From Acidobacteriota bacterium (GTDB taxonomy: Bacteria > Acidobacteriota > Blastocatellia > RBC074): a DNA stretch of 64,000 nt. The notes under the pieces were generated by a model that had not been told where the DNA came from, did not search any database, and saw nothing but the letters and a program-made list of their open reading frames with translations. The translations under genes were made by a program, and so were the position numbers. Shown here in pieces: positions 36,858 to 46,693 of this stretch; the stretch's first letter is position 1, and each line of letters opens with the position of its first letter. The DNA lies in contig JADJLO010000021.1 of the NCBI GenBank assembly GCA_016710075.1, positions 1-64,000 of the forward strand, in the 5' to 3' direction.

Positions 36858-39800
36858 ATGACACTACTGGAATTGCTGGGAATAGAAGAAGAGCGGGATG
36901 CGTGTGCAATCATTGCGTGCGTCAAGCGAGACGGCAAGGCATCGCACGGAAACGTCAAGCGAACGCTCGAAGCGCTGACGAAGATGGGGCATCGCACGGG
37001 CGAGATAGCGGGCGAAGGTGACGGGGCGGGAATTCAGACGGATATACCGCGCGAGATATGGCGGAGGTATCTGGAGACTCGCGGGTTGATCGGGGAGACG
37101 GCGAATCATCCATATTTCACGGTTGCGCATATTCTGCTTCCGGCTTCTGAACAGGCGAGTCATGAGGAGATCAAGCGCAAGGCTCTTGCGATTTTCGAGT
37201 CTCGCGGGATGGAGATAGTTCTCGAACAGCGGGCGCAGACGCGCAGGGAGGTGCTGGGGCCGCTCGGCAGGGCAAACGAGCCTGTTTTCTGGCAGGTTGC
37301 AGCATTGCCTCGCGGGGCGCGCCGAATGGAGAACAGCGACACGTATCAGATCCACCTGCAGCTTGAGCGCGAGCTGCATCTTCATGTGGCCAGTCTGAGC
37401 AAGACCAGTGCGATATACAAGTTGCGCGGGGATGCCGAGGCGCTCCGACGTTATTTCCCGGAGCTCTCCAAGCCGGAATTCAAATCTGCGATCACGCTCG
37501 GCCATGGTCGCTATTCGACCAACACAAATTCGGCTGCCGAAAAGGCGCAAATGTTTTCGACGCTTGGGCACAACGGCGAGATCAATTCGATCGACAGGCT
37601 GACGCGCGAAGCAGCGGCCCTGGGCATACAGCTTCCGATGCAGGCCAGCGATTCACAGATTCTTGACCGGGTGGTTGAAAGCCTGATGTTCGATTACGGG
37701 CTTACACTGATGGAGACGATCGAGATTCTCTTCCCGCCGGTTTGGAGCGAGAGCGAGAAGTTCGATTCGCCGATGAAATCATTCCATCGCTATTTCCGCA
37801 GGGCTTTCGGCTCGATGGCTCAGGGGCCGGCTGCGATCATCGCCCGTGAAGGCGATGAGATTGTTTTCAGTTGTGATGCGCTGGGGCTTCGTCCGCTGTG
37901 GTTTGGCGCCTCTGAAAAAGAATATTTCGCATCGTCGGAGAAGGGTGTGGTGCCTCTCGAAGAGATGGTTACGGATCCGCGCCCGCTGGCGCCCGGCGAG
38001 AAGATGGGACTGCTGCTGGGCCGTGATCAGGGGGTTGAGGTTTTCGAGCATCAGGAGATGCAGCAGCGCATCTTTGAAATGGCATCGTATCGTTATGATT
38101 TCCGCAAATTGAATGAAGTGACGATGGGGGCATCGAGGTTTACTTTTGAGGTTGACACCGAAGACGCCGCCGCTGCTGTGATCCTTGAAAATGAGTCACC
38201 CGAAGATGCGCTGGCCATCGATGACGAGCAGAAGGAGCGGGCTATCAGAATCGAGCGTACTCTGGCCTCGACCGATGCGCTCTCGGCAATGGGATGGACC
38301 AAGGAAGAAGTCGACAACCTGATGACCACGGTGACGGGCAAGGATCCGCTCAGCGGTCTGGGTTATGACGGTCCGCTGGCGGCGTTCTCGAAAGTTCGTC
38401 GAAACCTTTCGGATTACTTTCACGAGAGGGTGGCCGTCGTCACAAACCCGGCGATAGACCGGGTGAGGGAGGGCGATCATTTTTCGGTGCGGATCTTCCT
38501 TGGTCGACGTCCATCGCTGGCTCCGGGCGGAACCATGACGCAACAGGTCGAACTGCGTTCGCCGATCCTGCTTGGCGGCGGCGCCAATCAGCACAGGGAT
38601 TTCGTGACCGCTCATCGCGCGATTGCCCAGGAGTTTGGCACCTGCCTGGTTGATGATCTGGTGCGTGAGTTCAGCGAGAGCGTCGAAACCATCGCCAATC
38701 CATTCTCCGCGCAGGCTTCTCTTCGCCGCACTCTCAAGGGAGGACAGCCGGGATCGATCGAAGATCTCCCCGCAGGCCTCTCTGCACGAACCATCGAAAT
38801 GATATACGACGCGACGGAAACGCTCACCGAAGCTCTGGAACGGATCAAGCAGGAAGCACGCGAGGCCGTAGCCGCCGGCGTTTCCCTGCTGATACTCGAT
38901 GATTCCAGGGCCTATCACGATCCTGAGCTTTTCATTGATGCTCATCTGGCCATGGCCGCCGTTGATCAGGCGCTCAACAATTCGATCGAGGTCTCCGTCT
39001 CCGGTTGTGCCGTGACCATGGATATCGTCAGCGGCGCGGGGAACGGGAAAGTTGAAGAGCCGGAAGCCAGGGAGAGCCTGCGGCGCAAGTGCAGCATCAT
39101 CCTGAAATCCGGCCAGATCCGCAATCTTCATGACATCTGCTTTGCTCTGGGCTGCGGAGCGGATGCGGTCAATCCCTATGCAATGTACGAGGTCGCGCTG
39201 CGCGATACGGCGGATTCCGATGGCGCGAAGAAGGCTTTGCGAAACTGCTTTGCCATGCAGCACACCGGCATCGAAAAGGTCATGTCGACGATGGGCATCC
39301 ACGAACTGGACGGGTACGGGCGGCTCTTCGCTTCGATAGGGCTTTCACCGGAACTCGCCGACATCTTCGGGATCAAGAATTATTGCGGATCGGAGCAGGC
39401 CGGGCTCGACAGTGAGAAGCTCGACGCTGAAATGCGCGACAGGCTGGCTGTCAGAATCGGGCAGTCGAAGAAGACGGCCGCACCGGTCAAACTCAGCGGA
39501 ACCTCAGGTTTGATGCGCGAATACCGGAGACAGCCCTATGTCTGGAGCGCGGCGGGCAAGGTCGCCCGCAAAGAGGAGCGCTACGATACTTTCACCCAGA
39601 AGCTGGCAGAGATTGAGCATCAGCAGCCCGTGGCCCTGAGACATCTGCTCGATCTTCACGAGCGGGCAATCGTGACCCGCAATATGGCGGACACGAAGAT
39701 CGGCAATCATAACGCTCCGATCTTTATCGCCGCGATGTCGTTCGGTTCGCAGGGAGAGATCACTTTCCGCTCATATGCCGAAGCCGCCAAGCGCCTGAAG

Positions 39801-41678
39801 ATCGTGGCCATGAACGGCGAAGGCGGAGAGATCCCGGATATGATGGGCAAATATCGCGAATATCGCGGCCAGCAGGTCGCGTCGGGCAGATTCGGGGTCA
39901 ACATTCATCTGCTCAATAGCGCGGATTTTCTGGAGATCAAGATCGGCCAGGGCGCCAAGCCCGGCGAGGGAGGACACCTGCCCGGCTTCAAGGTCACGGA
40001 ACTGATCGCCAGAACCCGCCATACTCCGATCGGCGTCGATCTGCTATCGCCATCAAACAACCACGATATCTATTCAATCGAGGATCTGGCTCAGGTGATA
40101 ACCGAGCTCAAGACCGCCAACCCGCACGCGAAGGTCTCGGTCAAGATTCCCGCGGTTCCGTTCATTGGTCCCATCGCGACCGGAATTGCCAAGGCCCACG
40201 CCGACATCATTGCGATCAGCGGTTATGACGGCGGGACTGGCGCCGCCCGCAAGCATGCCCTGCGTCACGTGGGCATGCCGGTTGAGATCGGAGTCAAGGA
40301 GGCTCACCGCGCGCTGCTCAAAGCGGGCCTGCGCGATCGAGTCGAGATCTGGGCCGACGGCGGAATCAAATCGGGAACCGATGTGGTCAAAATGATGCTG
40401 CTCGGCGCAAACCGGGTGGGTTTCGGCACCATGGCCATGGCCGCTGTGGGCTGCACCAGTTGCCGCGAATGCAATACGGGGACTTGCCATGTCGGCATCA
40501 CAGCGCACTTCCCGTCGACCGAGGCCGCGCAGGTCTCCGGCGTCAAGAAATACACGCCGCGAGAATATGACAAGTCAGTCGATTCGCTGGTCAACTTCTT
40601 CAGCTACGTCATCAACGAAATCGGCATCCTCTCGATGAGACTCGGATTCCTACGGACACAGGATCTGGTCGGGCGTTCGGAATTTCTCAGACAGAATCGC
40701 GGGGCGGACATGATCGATTTGGAATACCTGGTCTCCGGCGTCGACACTGCAGAAACCTTCGAGCCTGAAAAAATGCGCGAGGATCACATCGGCCGCGCCT
40801 ATCGCCCGCGCACATCGCTGACCAAAATCGTTTCCGACGAGATTTTCAATCTCATCGAGCAGGGCAAGTCGATTGCAATCTTTGAGGATGACAAGGTGAC
40901 TTCCGTTGATCGTTCATTGGGAACTCACATCTCGGGGATGATCTCTCGCGCCAGATACCAGCAAAAGATGCCCGCGAATTTCGGTGTCGCCAGGCTGAAT
41001 TTCACAGAAGGCTCGATCGCCGGAAACGGCCTGGGAGCCTACAATATCGACGGCGTCGATATTTTTGTCGAGGGTGGAGTGCAGGACAGCGCCGCCAAGA
41101 GCAGCTGCGGCGGGCAGATCACCGTGCTCAAAGGCATGAACCACGACGGCATAAGGGTTGACGGATCGGTCGGAAAATGCTTCGGATACGGCGCCCAGGG
41201 AGGCACGCTCATCGTTCAGGGCGACGCCGACTCGAGGGCCGGCATTCGCCTCTCCGGCGCTGACCTGATCATCGCCGGCAGATTGCGCCAGCATCTCCGC
41301 GATGAGCTTGGCTGCATCGCATCGCGATCCAATATCAAAGGCTTTGCCTTTGAATATATGACCAGCGGGCGCGGCATGGTCATGGGCGATCCCGGCCCAT
41401 GGCTCTGTTCGGGGATGACCGGCGGCGTGGTCTATCTCAAACTCGATGAGACTCTGGGACTTGATGAGGATGCTCTCAAACTGCGACTGGCCAAGGGCGC
41501 CGAAGTCGGCATCGAACCCGTAGGCGGAGATGAGGACGAAAAGAATATCCGGGAATTGCTCACCAAATACATCGAGACCCTGGTCGAGCACGAACAGAAC
41601 GAAGAAGCCGATTCAATGAAGTATGTTCTCAGCCGCTGGCGGACCACCTTCGTCAAGGCCAAACCGATGAAGAAATAA
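36858..41678 (+). CDS. Glutamate synthase large-subunit-like protein (gltB-type)
   Basis: The ATG at 36858 (GGGAAG before it) gives 1606 residues. Class II glutaminase domain: Cys16 in ERDACAIIAC is the expected nucleophile after a short propeptide; GHGRYSTN and LGHNGEINS follow. The central domain, then the FMN domain (about 900-1260), have MSFGSQGEITFRSYAEA, GYDGGTGAA, and GC-x2-C-x2-C-x4-C cysteines near 1198-1210 for the iron-sulfur cluster. The GXGXG domain near 1390 has NGLGAYNIDGVDIFVEGG. It should make glutamate from glutamine and 2-oxoglutarate. No gltD small subunit is adjacent. Cys16 is followed by Ala, not the usual Gly, so it is a divergent form. A longer frame from 36753 runs through the family C repeat and was rejected. 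Confidence 0.85.
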   Translation: MTLLELLGIEEERDACAIIACVKRDGKASHGNVKRTLEALTKMGHRTGEIAGEGDGAGIQTDIPREIWRRYLETRGLIGETANHPYFTVAHILLPASEQASHEEIKRKALAIFESRGMEIVLEQRAQTRREVLGPLGRANEPVFWQVAALPRGARRMENSDTYQIHLQLERELHLHVASLSKTSAIYKLRGDAEALRRYFPELSKPEFKSAITLGHGRYSTNTNSAAEKAQMFSTLGHNGEINSIDRLTREAAALGIQLPMQASDSQILDRVVESLMFDYGLTLMETIEILFPPVWSESEKFDSPMKSFHRYFRRAFGSMAQGPAAIIAREGDEIVFSCDALGLRPLWFGASEKEYFASSEKGVVPLEEMVTDPRPLAPGEKMGLLLGRDQGVEVFEHQEMQQRIFEMASYRYDFRKLNEVTMGASRFTFEVDTEDAAAAVILENESPEDALAIDDEQKERAIRIERTLASTDALSAMGWTKEEVDNLMTTVTGKDPLSGLGYDGPLAAFSKVRRNLSDYFHERVAVVTNPAIDRVREGDHFSVRIFLGRRPSLAPGGTMTQQVELRSPILLGGGANQHRDFVTAHRAIAQEFGTCLVDDLVREFSESVETIANPFSAQASLRRTLKGGQPGSIEDLPAGLSARTIEMIYDATETLTEALERIKQEAREAVAAGVSLLILDDSRAYHDPELFIDAHLAMAAVDQALNNSIEVSVSGCAVTMDIVSGAGNGKVEEPEARESLRRKCSIILKSGQIRNLHDICFALGCGADAVNPYAMYEVALRDTADSDGAKKALRNCFAMQHTGIEKVMSTMGIHELDGYGRLFASIGLSPELADIFGIKNYCGSEQAGLDSEKLDAEMRDRLAVRIGQSKKTAAPVKLSGTSGLMREYRRQPYVWSAAGKVARKEERYDTFTQKLAEIEHQQPVALRHLLDLHERAIVTRNMADTKIGNHNAPIFIAAMSFGSQGEITFRSYAEAAKRLKIVAMNGEGGEIPDMMGKYREYRGQQVASGRFGVNIHLLNSADFLEIKIGQGAKPGEGGHLPGFKVTELIARTRHTPIGVDLLSPSNNHDIYSIEDLAQVITELKTANPHAKVSVKIPAVPFIGPIATGIAKAHADIIAISGYDGGTGAARKHALRHVGMPVEIGVKEAHRALLKAGLRDRVEIWADGGIKSGTDVVKMMLLGANRVGFGTMAMAAVGCTSCRECNTGTCHVGITAHFPSTEAAQVSGVKKYTPREYDKSVDSLVNFFSYVINEIGILSMRLGFLRTQDLVGRSEFLRQNRGADMIDLEYLVSGVDTAETFEPEKMREDHIGRAYRPRTSLTKIVSDEIFNLIEQGKSIAIFEDDKVTSVDRSLGTHISGMISRARYQQKMPANFGVARLNFTEGSIAGNGLGAYNIDGVDIFVEGGVQDSAAKSSCGGQITVLKGMNHDGIRVDGSVGKCFGYGAQGGTLIVQGDADSRAGIRLSGADLIIAGRLRQHLRDELGCIASRSNIKGFAFEYMTSGRGMVMGDPGPWLCSGMTGGVVYLKLDETLGLDEDALKLRLAKGAEVGIEPVGGDEDEKNIRELLTKYIETLVEHEQNEEADSMKYVLSRWRTTFVKAKPMKK

Positions 41679-41688
41679 AACTGGAAGA

Positions 41689-41835
41689 GAGATGACGAAA
41701 CCCAACGGAATAAACGGAAATATTTTGAAACTGGATATGCCTTGTTTTTTCGAGATTACATCTATCCGGGAGTTCTCGCCCAACCAGCGTCTGAATATTT
41801 TCCGTATGTTTCGGTTTTTGCGTGTATTTCTCTCT
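41689..41835. repeat. Family A repeat, copy A7 (long subtype)
   Basis: It begins AGATGACGAAACCCAACGGA and ends TATGTTTCGGTTTTTGCGTG. Its interior (AACTGGATATGCCTTG, GAGTTCTCGCCCAACCAGCG, TCTGAATATTTTCCGTATG) closely matches copy A8 near 49530-49610. A7 and A8 are therefore one subtype with a conserved middle part. Confidence 0.7.
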
Positions 41836-41848
41836 TCTCTCTCTTCTC

Positions 41849-43205
41849 CTACATCATGAAGCCGAGATTGGGCCGATTGAACCGCCCGATATTCGGCAGA
41901 ATTGTCGGCAGGTCGCTGGAGTTGACGCCGAACCAGAGAGCCAGCGTTGATGAGTATTCGTCGGTGGCGATGGTCGGGATCCACCTGCCGTCGCTCGTGT
42001 CGTCAGGCCCGTTGATCTGCTGAAGCGGCACTTTTCCGTAAATATCACCGCCTTTGACGGCGCCTCCTGATGAAATGATGGTTTCCCCATCCGTGATCCG
42101 AACCTTTTCCGTTGCTCTTGTAGGTCCTGCCGAAATCTGAAGCGGTGAAGGTCGTCACCTTGTCGGCCACTCCCAGTTCCACCGTCGCCTGATAAAAGGC
42201 CCCTAAGGCCTGGCTGATCCCGCGCAGCAGATTGGCATGCGTGTTGACCTGCTCACCGTGAGTGTCAAACCCATCGGCGGTGCAGAAAAAGACCTGCCGG
42301 CGCATTCCCAGATCGTTTCTGACGGAGATCAATCGCGCCACCATTTTCAGCTGGCCCGCCAGATCGTTGTTCTGCGGAAACGGGGTGGTGATCGTCGGAG
42401 CTTTCCTGAGCGCGGTACTCAGCCGCTTCTCGTTCTCGATCGAGCGCTTGAAAATTTCGCTGTAGCTCCTGTCGAGGACGTTGCCGTATGTGGCATCGAG
42501 CATGGCCTTGGTGACGATCGTTTCAGGATTTCCCCATGCTTCATTGTAATACCAGAGCGAGATCGTGCCCTCTTTCGAGACCATGTAGGGAAAGACTTCG
42601 GAGCCAACCTGAAAAACATTGCTGCCGGCCAGAGAGACCGACATCGAGATCTGGGGATTTGTGTTGAGCGCGTTCATGACGTCCGCCATTCTGCCTCCCC
42701 AGCCCGTCTTCGGCAGTTGATCAGGCCACGAAGTCTGCCACTGCACCTGCTGGTCGTTGTGCGAGAAGAGCTGCGGCGGAAGCGGAACGGATTTCGCGAT
42801 TATCTGCTCGCGCGTGGTCGGCGCCATCAGCACGCCGGTATTGGCCGCGATCGCCAGTTTCTTCTGACCGAAGAGCGACTGCATTTCAGTCAGGCTCGGA
42901 TGCAGCGCGAACTGTCGCCCGTCGCTGTTGACCGGATTGATCGGCAACAGCGACGGACGCGGAACGGCAACCACGCTGCGTGACGATGCGTAACTGTTGT
43001 ATTCGTTCTGGCCATACGGAATCAGCGTGTTGTCGCCGTCGTTGCCGCCATAGAGAAAGACGCATATCAACGCCTTGTAATCGGACTGGACGGCTGTGGG
43101 AGAGGCAATCCCGGCGGCAAATCCCAGATTCCTCAGCATTGTCGTTGCCGCCGATGCTCCGGCCAGCGAACAGAGCCCCTCTTTTAAAAATTTTCTTCTC
43201 AGCAT
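41849..43205 (-). pseudogene. DUF1501 family protein, one frameshift near the end
   Basis: The main frame (42045-43205) begins MLRRKFLKEGLCSLAGASAATTM, a Tat-like signal. It contains LICVFLYGGNDGDN, FSHNDQQVQWQ, TADGFDTHGEQVNTH and SDFGRTYKSNGKGSDHGWGNHHF, all DUF1501 hallmarks. After a frameshift near 42066-42075 the C-terminal end continues as SSGGAVKGGDIYGKVPLQ to YSSTLALWFG and PNLGFM (stop at 41849). Normal length is about 450 residues. The family resembles sulfatase/alkaline phosphatase folds and nearly always occurs with DUF1800, whose gene is 18 bases upstream here. The function is unknown. A GGAGAAG ribosome site is present. Confidence 0.88.
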
Positions 43206-43223
43206 TTCTTTTACTTCTCCAGT

Positions 43224-46043
43224 CTATTTCTGAATCACATAATCCGGCGACGTGAGTATCAGATGCACGGCCATGGTTACTCTCGCTTGCATGTCATTCG
43301 ACGGCATCTTCGTTATTTCGTTGATCAGCAGCGTTCTCAGCTGTGATGACATGCCGCCGGCAGTCATCACCAGATTGAGCTGGTCGATGAGTTGCGCGGG
43401 ATTGGAGGCGAGGCGAGTGAAGGCCGAATAATCCGGCGTCAACGGTTTGCCCTCCTCCCATTTGAATCCTTCCCGAACTACATAATGAAAAAACGTCGAG
43501 ATGCCGATCACCGATGTGTCGTTGGTGATCTGGAACTCCGGGGATTTGAGCCCGGCCGAGGCGATGTGGCCGGGGTGAGAGTATCCCGGTTCATAGAAAT
43601 TGAAGACCGTCGGAGATCGCAGCGGATTCTGTCCGAGAGCGTACTCCGGGCTGTCCATCCAGTAGATCGGGAAGGTGCCACACGGACAGCTGTAATTGAA
43701 GGCTCTTAACAGATGGGCAAAGCGCAGGATCGGCTCGCGCATTTTTCCATAGCCCTGGTTTGCGATGACGTCGAGGCTGCGCGCCTCGTAATCCAGCAAA
43801 ATCGCGCGAATCACCGCTTTCATATCGCCCCGGACGCCGCTGCCGTTGTCATTGAACTTCTGCGTCACGCGATAAACGTAGCCCGGGCTGGGATTGCTCG
43901 TCACCAGCCTCTGGATCAACTGTCTGGTGATGAACGGCCCCACGTTCGGGTTGTTGAAGATGTTGTCGAGCGCATCGGAGAGATCCTTTTGCGCCGTCTG
44001 ACTGGCCGGCAGCACGGTCCCGTCAAGAAGCGTCTTTGACAGAGCGGAATGATGGTTTGGCCAGACCTGCATCGGCACCCGCCAGAACTGGGTGCCGTTG
44101 TTGTATATCGGAGGATACATCCAGTTCTGCTCCGACGTTCGCATGACTCCGTAACTCCATCCTGTGAAGACGTGCGCGAATCCCTTGACCACGTTCTGAT
44201 CACAGGTCTCGATCGGCAGCCCCTGAGAATCGAGTTTCAGCGAACCGTCTGGATGCAGCTTGTAAAGGCCGATGCTGAAAAGTTGCAACACCTCACGCGC
44301 AAAATTTTCGTTGGGATTGCGGCCGGTTGCCGGGTCTTCCTTGTCGTTGAGCAGATGATCCAGATACCGCCCCATCGCCGGGCTCAATGCCACGTCTTCG
44401 AGCAACTGCCTGAAATTGCCGAAAGCGTCCTTGTTAAGCAGATCCAGATAGCCGGCCAGCGCAAACGGCTCGCCCTCGAGATTCGAATTGAACGAGACGA
44501 CGAGAATTTGACTCAAGGCGAAAGCCACACGCTGGCGAAGCTGATCCTGCCCCGTCACCGCCTGCTTCCAGAATGACTCCATCATTTCCTGCTGATAGAT
44601 ATTGGTTTTGCCGGCAGTCGCCACATCGAGGTATGCAAGGTGCGATGTCGCAGGCAGATTGAACTGTTCGTTCAGCCAGGTGTCGAACCCCTTGCTTTGA
44701 AGTGTTGTGATATCCGCGCTCTTTGGTCCGAAGGTCGCCTGCGTCAGGAAACGCGCTGCATCCCTTGTAGTCGGAGCCCCTCCGGGAAGCGACGGCGGAA
44801 CAGGGGGCGGCGTGAATGTCTGCGTTCCATTGATCAGACCGTAGTGCCCGCGAATCTCGCCCGATGGATATCTTGACGAATGGACATTGATATACAACCT
44901 GCCCGATTTGAGCGCCGAAATAATCTGCGGAACCGTGGTCACCCCGGCATTTGTGAAGACCCATGACATCGAGCCGTCCGCCTGTTTTTGCGCGGTATCG
45001 AGATCGAAGATGATCGCTCCGTTGGTCCCCGGATCCGCCGGCCCATGGATATGCGCGCTGATTTCAGGCGTCGTCAGATTTGTGTAATCGAATCTGATGA
45101 CCGCGGATTTTTCGTCACTGCTCAGCCTGAGCGTCGAAAATCCGGAAGCAGGCGAACTCGCACTGCCCTCGGGCCGCAGCATTGCAAGAAAGATCGTGTC
45201 CAATCCGGAAGCCGGCGGCTTCATCGTGAACTTCACCGGATTCGCGGTTTTACCCGCAACTGTCACGACCACATCGAGATCTCCCCCTTTCATTCCCCGT
45301 GGTATCGCAAGGTTGATCTGATCCAGACCCGCAAATCCTGCCTGCGCACCGGCGAACGTCACCTCCACGCTCACTCCTCCAATCGTCGCCGTCACCGAAG
45401 CGAGATCCGCCCGATTGCGAAACCCTGTCCCGTAAAGTATCAGATACAGTTTGTCCGTCGCCGGACCCGGATCGATCGCCGTCGCTATGAATCTGTTCTG
45501 CCTCTGGTCGAATTGCCCCACCGGCTCATAAATCTGTGTGTTGTTCGCCCCTGTCCTCAATATGTTCGCCGCCGCCAGACCTCGCCCACTGGCATCCGCC
45601 GAAAATAACCCCGGCGCCGTTGCGGTTATCATGACACTCGCGCTCGATATCACGACATTGTTCTTCAACGCGCTGATCACCGCACTTCCCGTCGCAGTCC
45701 TTGCAGGAATCTGGAAGTTCACCTGATTCGGCGAGACGAAGATCAACGGCGCTGCTCGTTCCACACCCAGGCTGTCCTTCACCCTGATCCCCGCTCCCCC
45801 AAGCGTCACCGGGAGCGGCAACGTCGCCGCCGTCTCAGTCCCCGTCGAAAGATCGTTCCCAAACGCCGCCGCCAACTGCTCCGCCGCCAGCGTATCACCG
45901 CTGTAACTCGCAGCCGAAACTACTATCAACCCACTCTGCACGCTCCATTCACTCCCTGCACCCCGACCCATTGCAGGGAATCTAATCAGACTCGCTAATA
46001 TCCATAAAATCATGATCTGCGCTACGCGCTTTCTTATGCTCAT
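43224..46043 (-). CDS. DUF1800 protein with TIGR03437-type and CHRD domains
   Basis: The 939-residue product (ATG 46043, GGAG before it) has a signal peptide (about 1-28). Next comes a TIGR03437-like domain (about 35-270: VVSAASYSGDTLAAEQLAA, PLIFVSPNQVNFQIPA, LILYGTGFRNR). A CHRD domain follows (about 290-405: VIRFDYTNLTTPEISAHIHG). The DUF1800 domain (about 430-935) has AARFLTQATFGP, NENFAREVLQLFSIG and PTVFNFYEPGY. TIGR03437 was defined from Solibacter and relatives, a main reason to place the window in Acidobacteriota. It is exported and probably works with the DUF1501 protein encoded 18 bases downstream. The activity is unknown. Confidence 0.92.
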   Translation of the reverse strand: MSIRKRVAQIMILWILASLIRFPAMGRGAGSEWSVQSGLIVVSAASYSGDTLAAEQLAAAFGNDLSTGTETAATLPLPVTLGGAGIRVKDSLGVERAAPLIFVSPNQVNFQIPARTATGSAVISALKNNVVISSASVMITATAPGLFSADASGRGLAAANILRTGANNTQIYEPVGQFDQRQNRFIATAIDPGPATDKLYLILYGTGFRNRADLASVTATIGGVSVEVTFAGAQAGFAGLDQINLAIPRGMKGGDLDVVVTVAGKTANPVKFTMKPPASGLDTIFLAMLRPEGSASSPASGFSTLRLSSDEKSAVIRFDYTNLTTPEISAHIHGPADPGTNGAIIFDLDTAQKQADGSMSWVFTNAGVTTVPQIISALKSGRLYINVHSSRYPSGEIRGHYGLINGTQTFTPPPVPPSLPGGAPTTRDAARFLTQATFGPKSADITTLQSKGFDTWLNEQFNLPATSHLAYLDVATAGKTNIYQQEMMESFWKQAVTGQDQLRQRVAFALSQILVVSFNSNLEGEPFALAGYLDLLNKDAFGNFRQLLEDVALSPAMGRYLDHLLNDKEDPATGRNPNENFAREVLQLFSIGLYKLHPDGSLKLDSQGLPIETCDQNVVKGFAHVFTGWSYGVMRTSEQNWMYPPIYNNGTQFWRVPMQVWPNHHSALSKTLLDGTVLPASQTAQKDLSDALDNIFNNPNVGPFITRQLIQRLVTSNPSPGYVYRVTQKFNDNGSGVRGDMKAVIRAILLDYEARSLDVIANQGYGKMREPILRFAHLLRAFNYSCPCGTFPIYWMDSPEYALGQNPLRSPTVFNFYEPGYSHPGHIASAGLKSPEFQITNDTSVIGISTFFHYVVREGFKWEEGKPLTPDYSAFTRLASNPAQLIDQLNLVMTAGGMSSQLRTLLINEITKMPSNDMQARVTMAVHLILTSPDYVIQK

Positions 46044-46201
46044 AGACAAAACTCCATTGCCGACTCGTTTTCAAATACTGGGGGAATGCTTGTAAAACTG
46101 CTTTGGATGAGGTGCGCGGGTAACGTTGTTCTTCAGGGCTTCTATCAGGGCATTCAATTCTCGTCACGCATTATATTCAATCCTGCCCCGCTTTTCAAAG
46201 C

Positions 46202-46404
46202 TGCCCATAGCGCATGGAGTTCCGCGCATAGCGCATGGAGTTCCGCCTTCAGGCGGAACTCTTTGATTACTGCTGTTCCGAGTATCCGGGATTGACCGCC
46301 TGAAGGCGAAACTCCGAATCTGGTCTAAATGTCCAAACTCCGGAGAGTTCCGCCTGAAGGCGGAACTCCATGCGCGGAACTCCATGCGCTATGCGCGGAA
46401 CTCC
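46202..46404. repeat. Family D compound inverted repeat, copy D1
   Basis: The left arm has GCATAGCGCATGGAGTTCCG repeated and then GCCTTCAGGCGGAACTC. The right arm (about 46345-46404) is its complement with GAGTTCCGCCTGAAGGCGG and CTCCATGCGC units. Each arm also contains an internal hairpin (CCGCCTGAAGGCGG). It occupies the 650-base divergent space between the DUF1800 gene and glnD. Confidence 0.85.
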
Positions 46405-46446
46405 AGGCAAGAAGAATCGACGAATATGTTGCTTGTTTTCTCAAAA

Positions 46447-46598
46447 GCTACAAAAATGTAGAAGGGCGTTGGCGTGCCTCACTCGACTCAAAGGAATCAA
46501 ACAGAATTGCTCTCGAATCGGGTCGAGAGATCCCCGGGACCCGCTCCTCGAATAGTTCATTTATGTCGATTCTCTGGACATAGGCTACAATTTTGTAG
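46447..46598. promoter_or_regulatory. Two similar dyads upstream of glnD
   Basis: CTACAAAAATGTAG (about 46448-46461) and CTACAATTTTGTAG (about 46584-46597) share the arms CTACA/TGTAG. They lie about 230 and 100 bases before the glnD start. The second sits just upstream of a promoter-like sequence. They may be operator sites for an unknown regulator. Confidence 0.4.
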
Positions 46599-46605
46599 TT
46601 TCAAG

Positions 46606-46633
46606 TTGACCTTCTCATATCGAAAAATAATCT
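46606..46633 (+). promoter_or_regulatory. Candidate glnD promoter
   Basis: TTGACC (46606-46611) and TAATCT (46628-46633) are separated by 16 bases, about 60 bases before the glnD start. One of the CTACAA dyads ends eight bases upstream of the -35 box. Confidence 0.45.
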
Positions 46634-46693
46634 CAAAAACAGCATAAAACCACTGTTTTTTAAAGGTTTTGAGCGATCGCCGGGACCGGTGAA

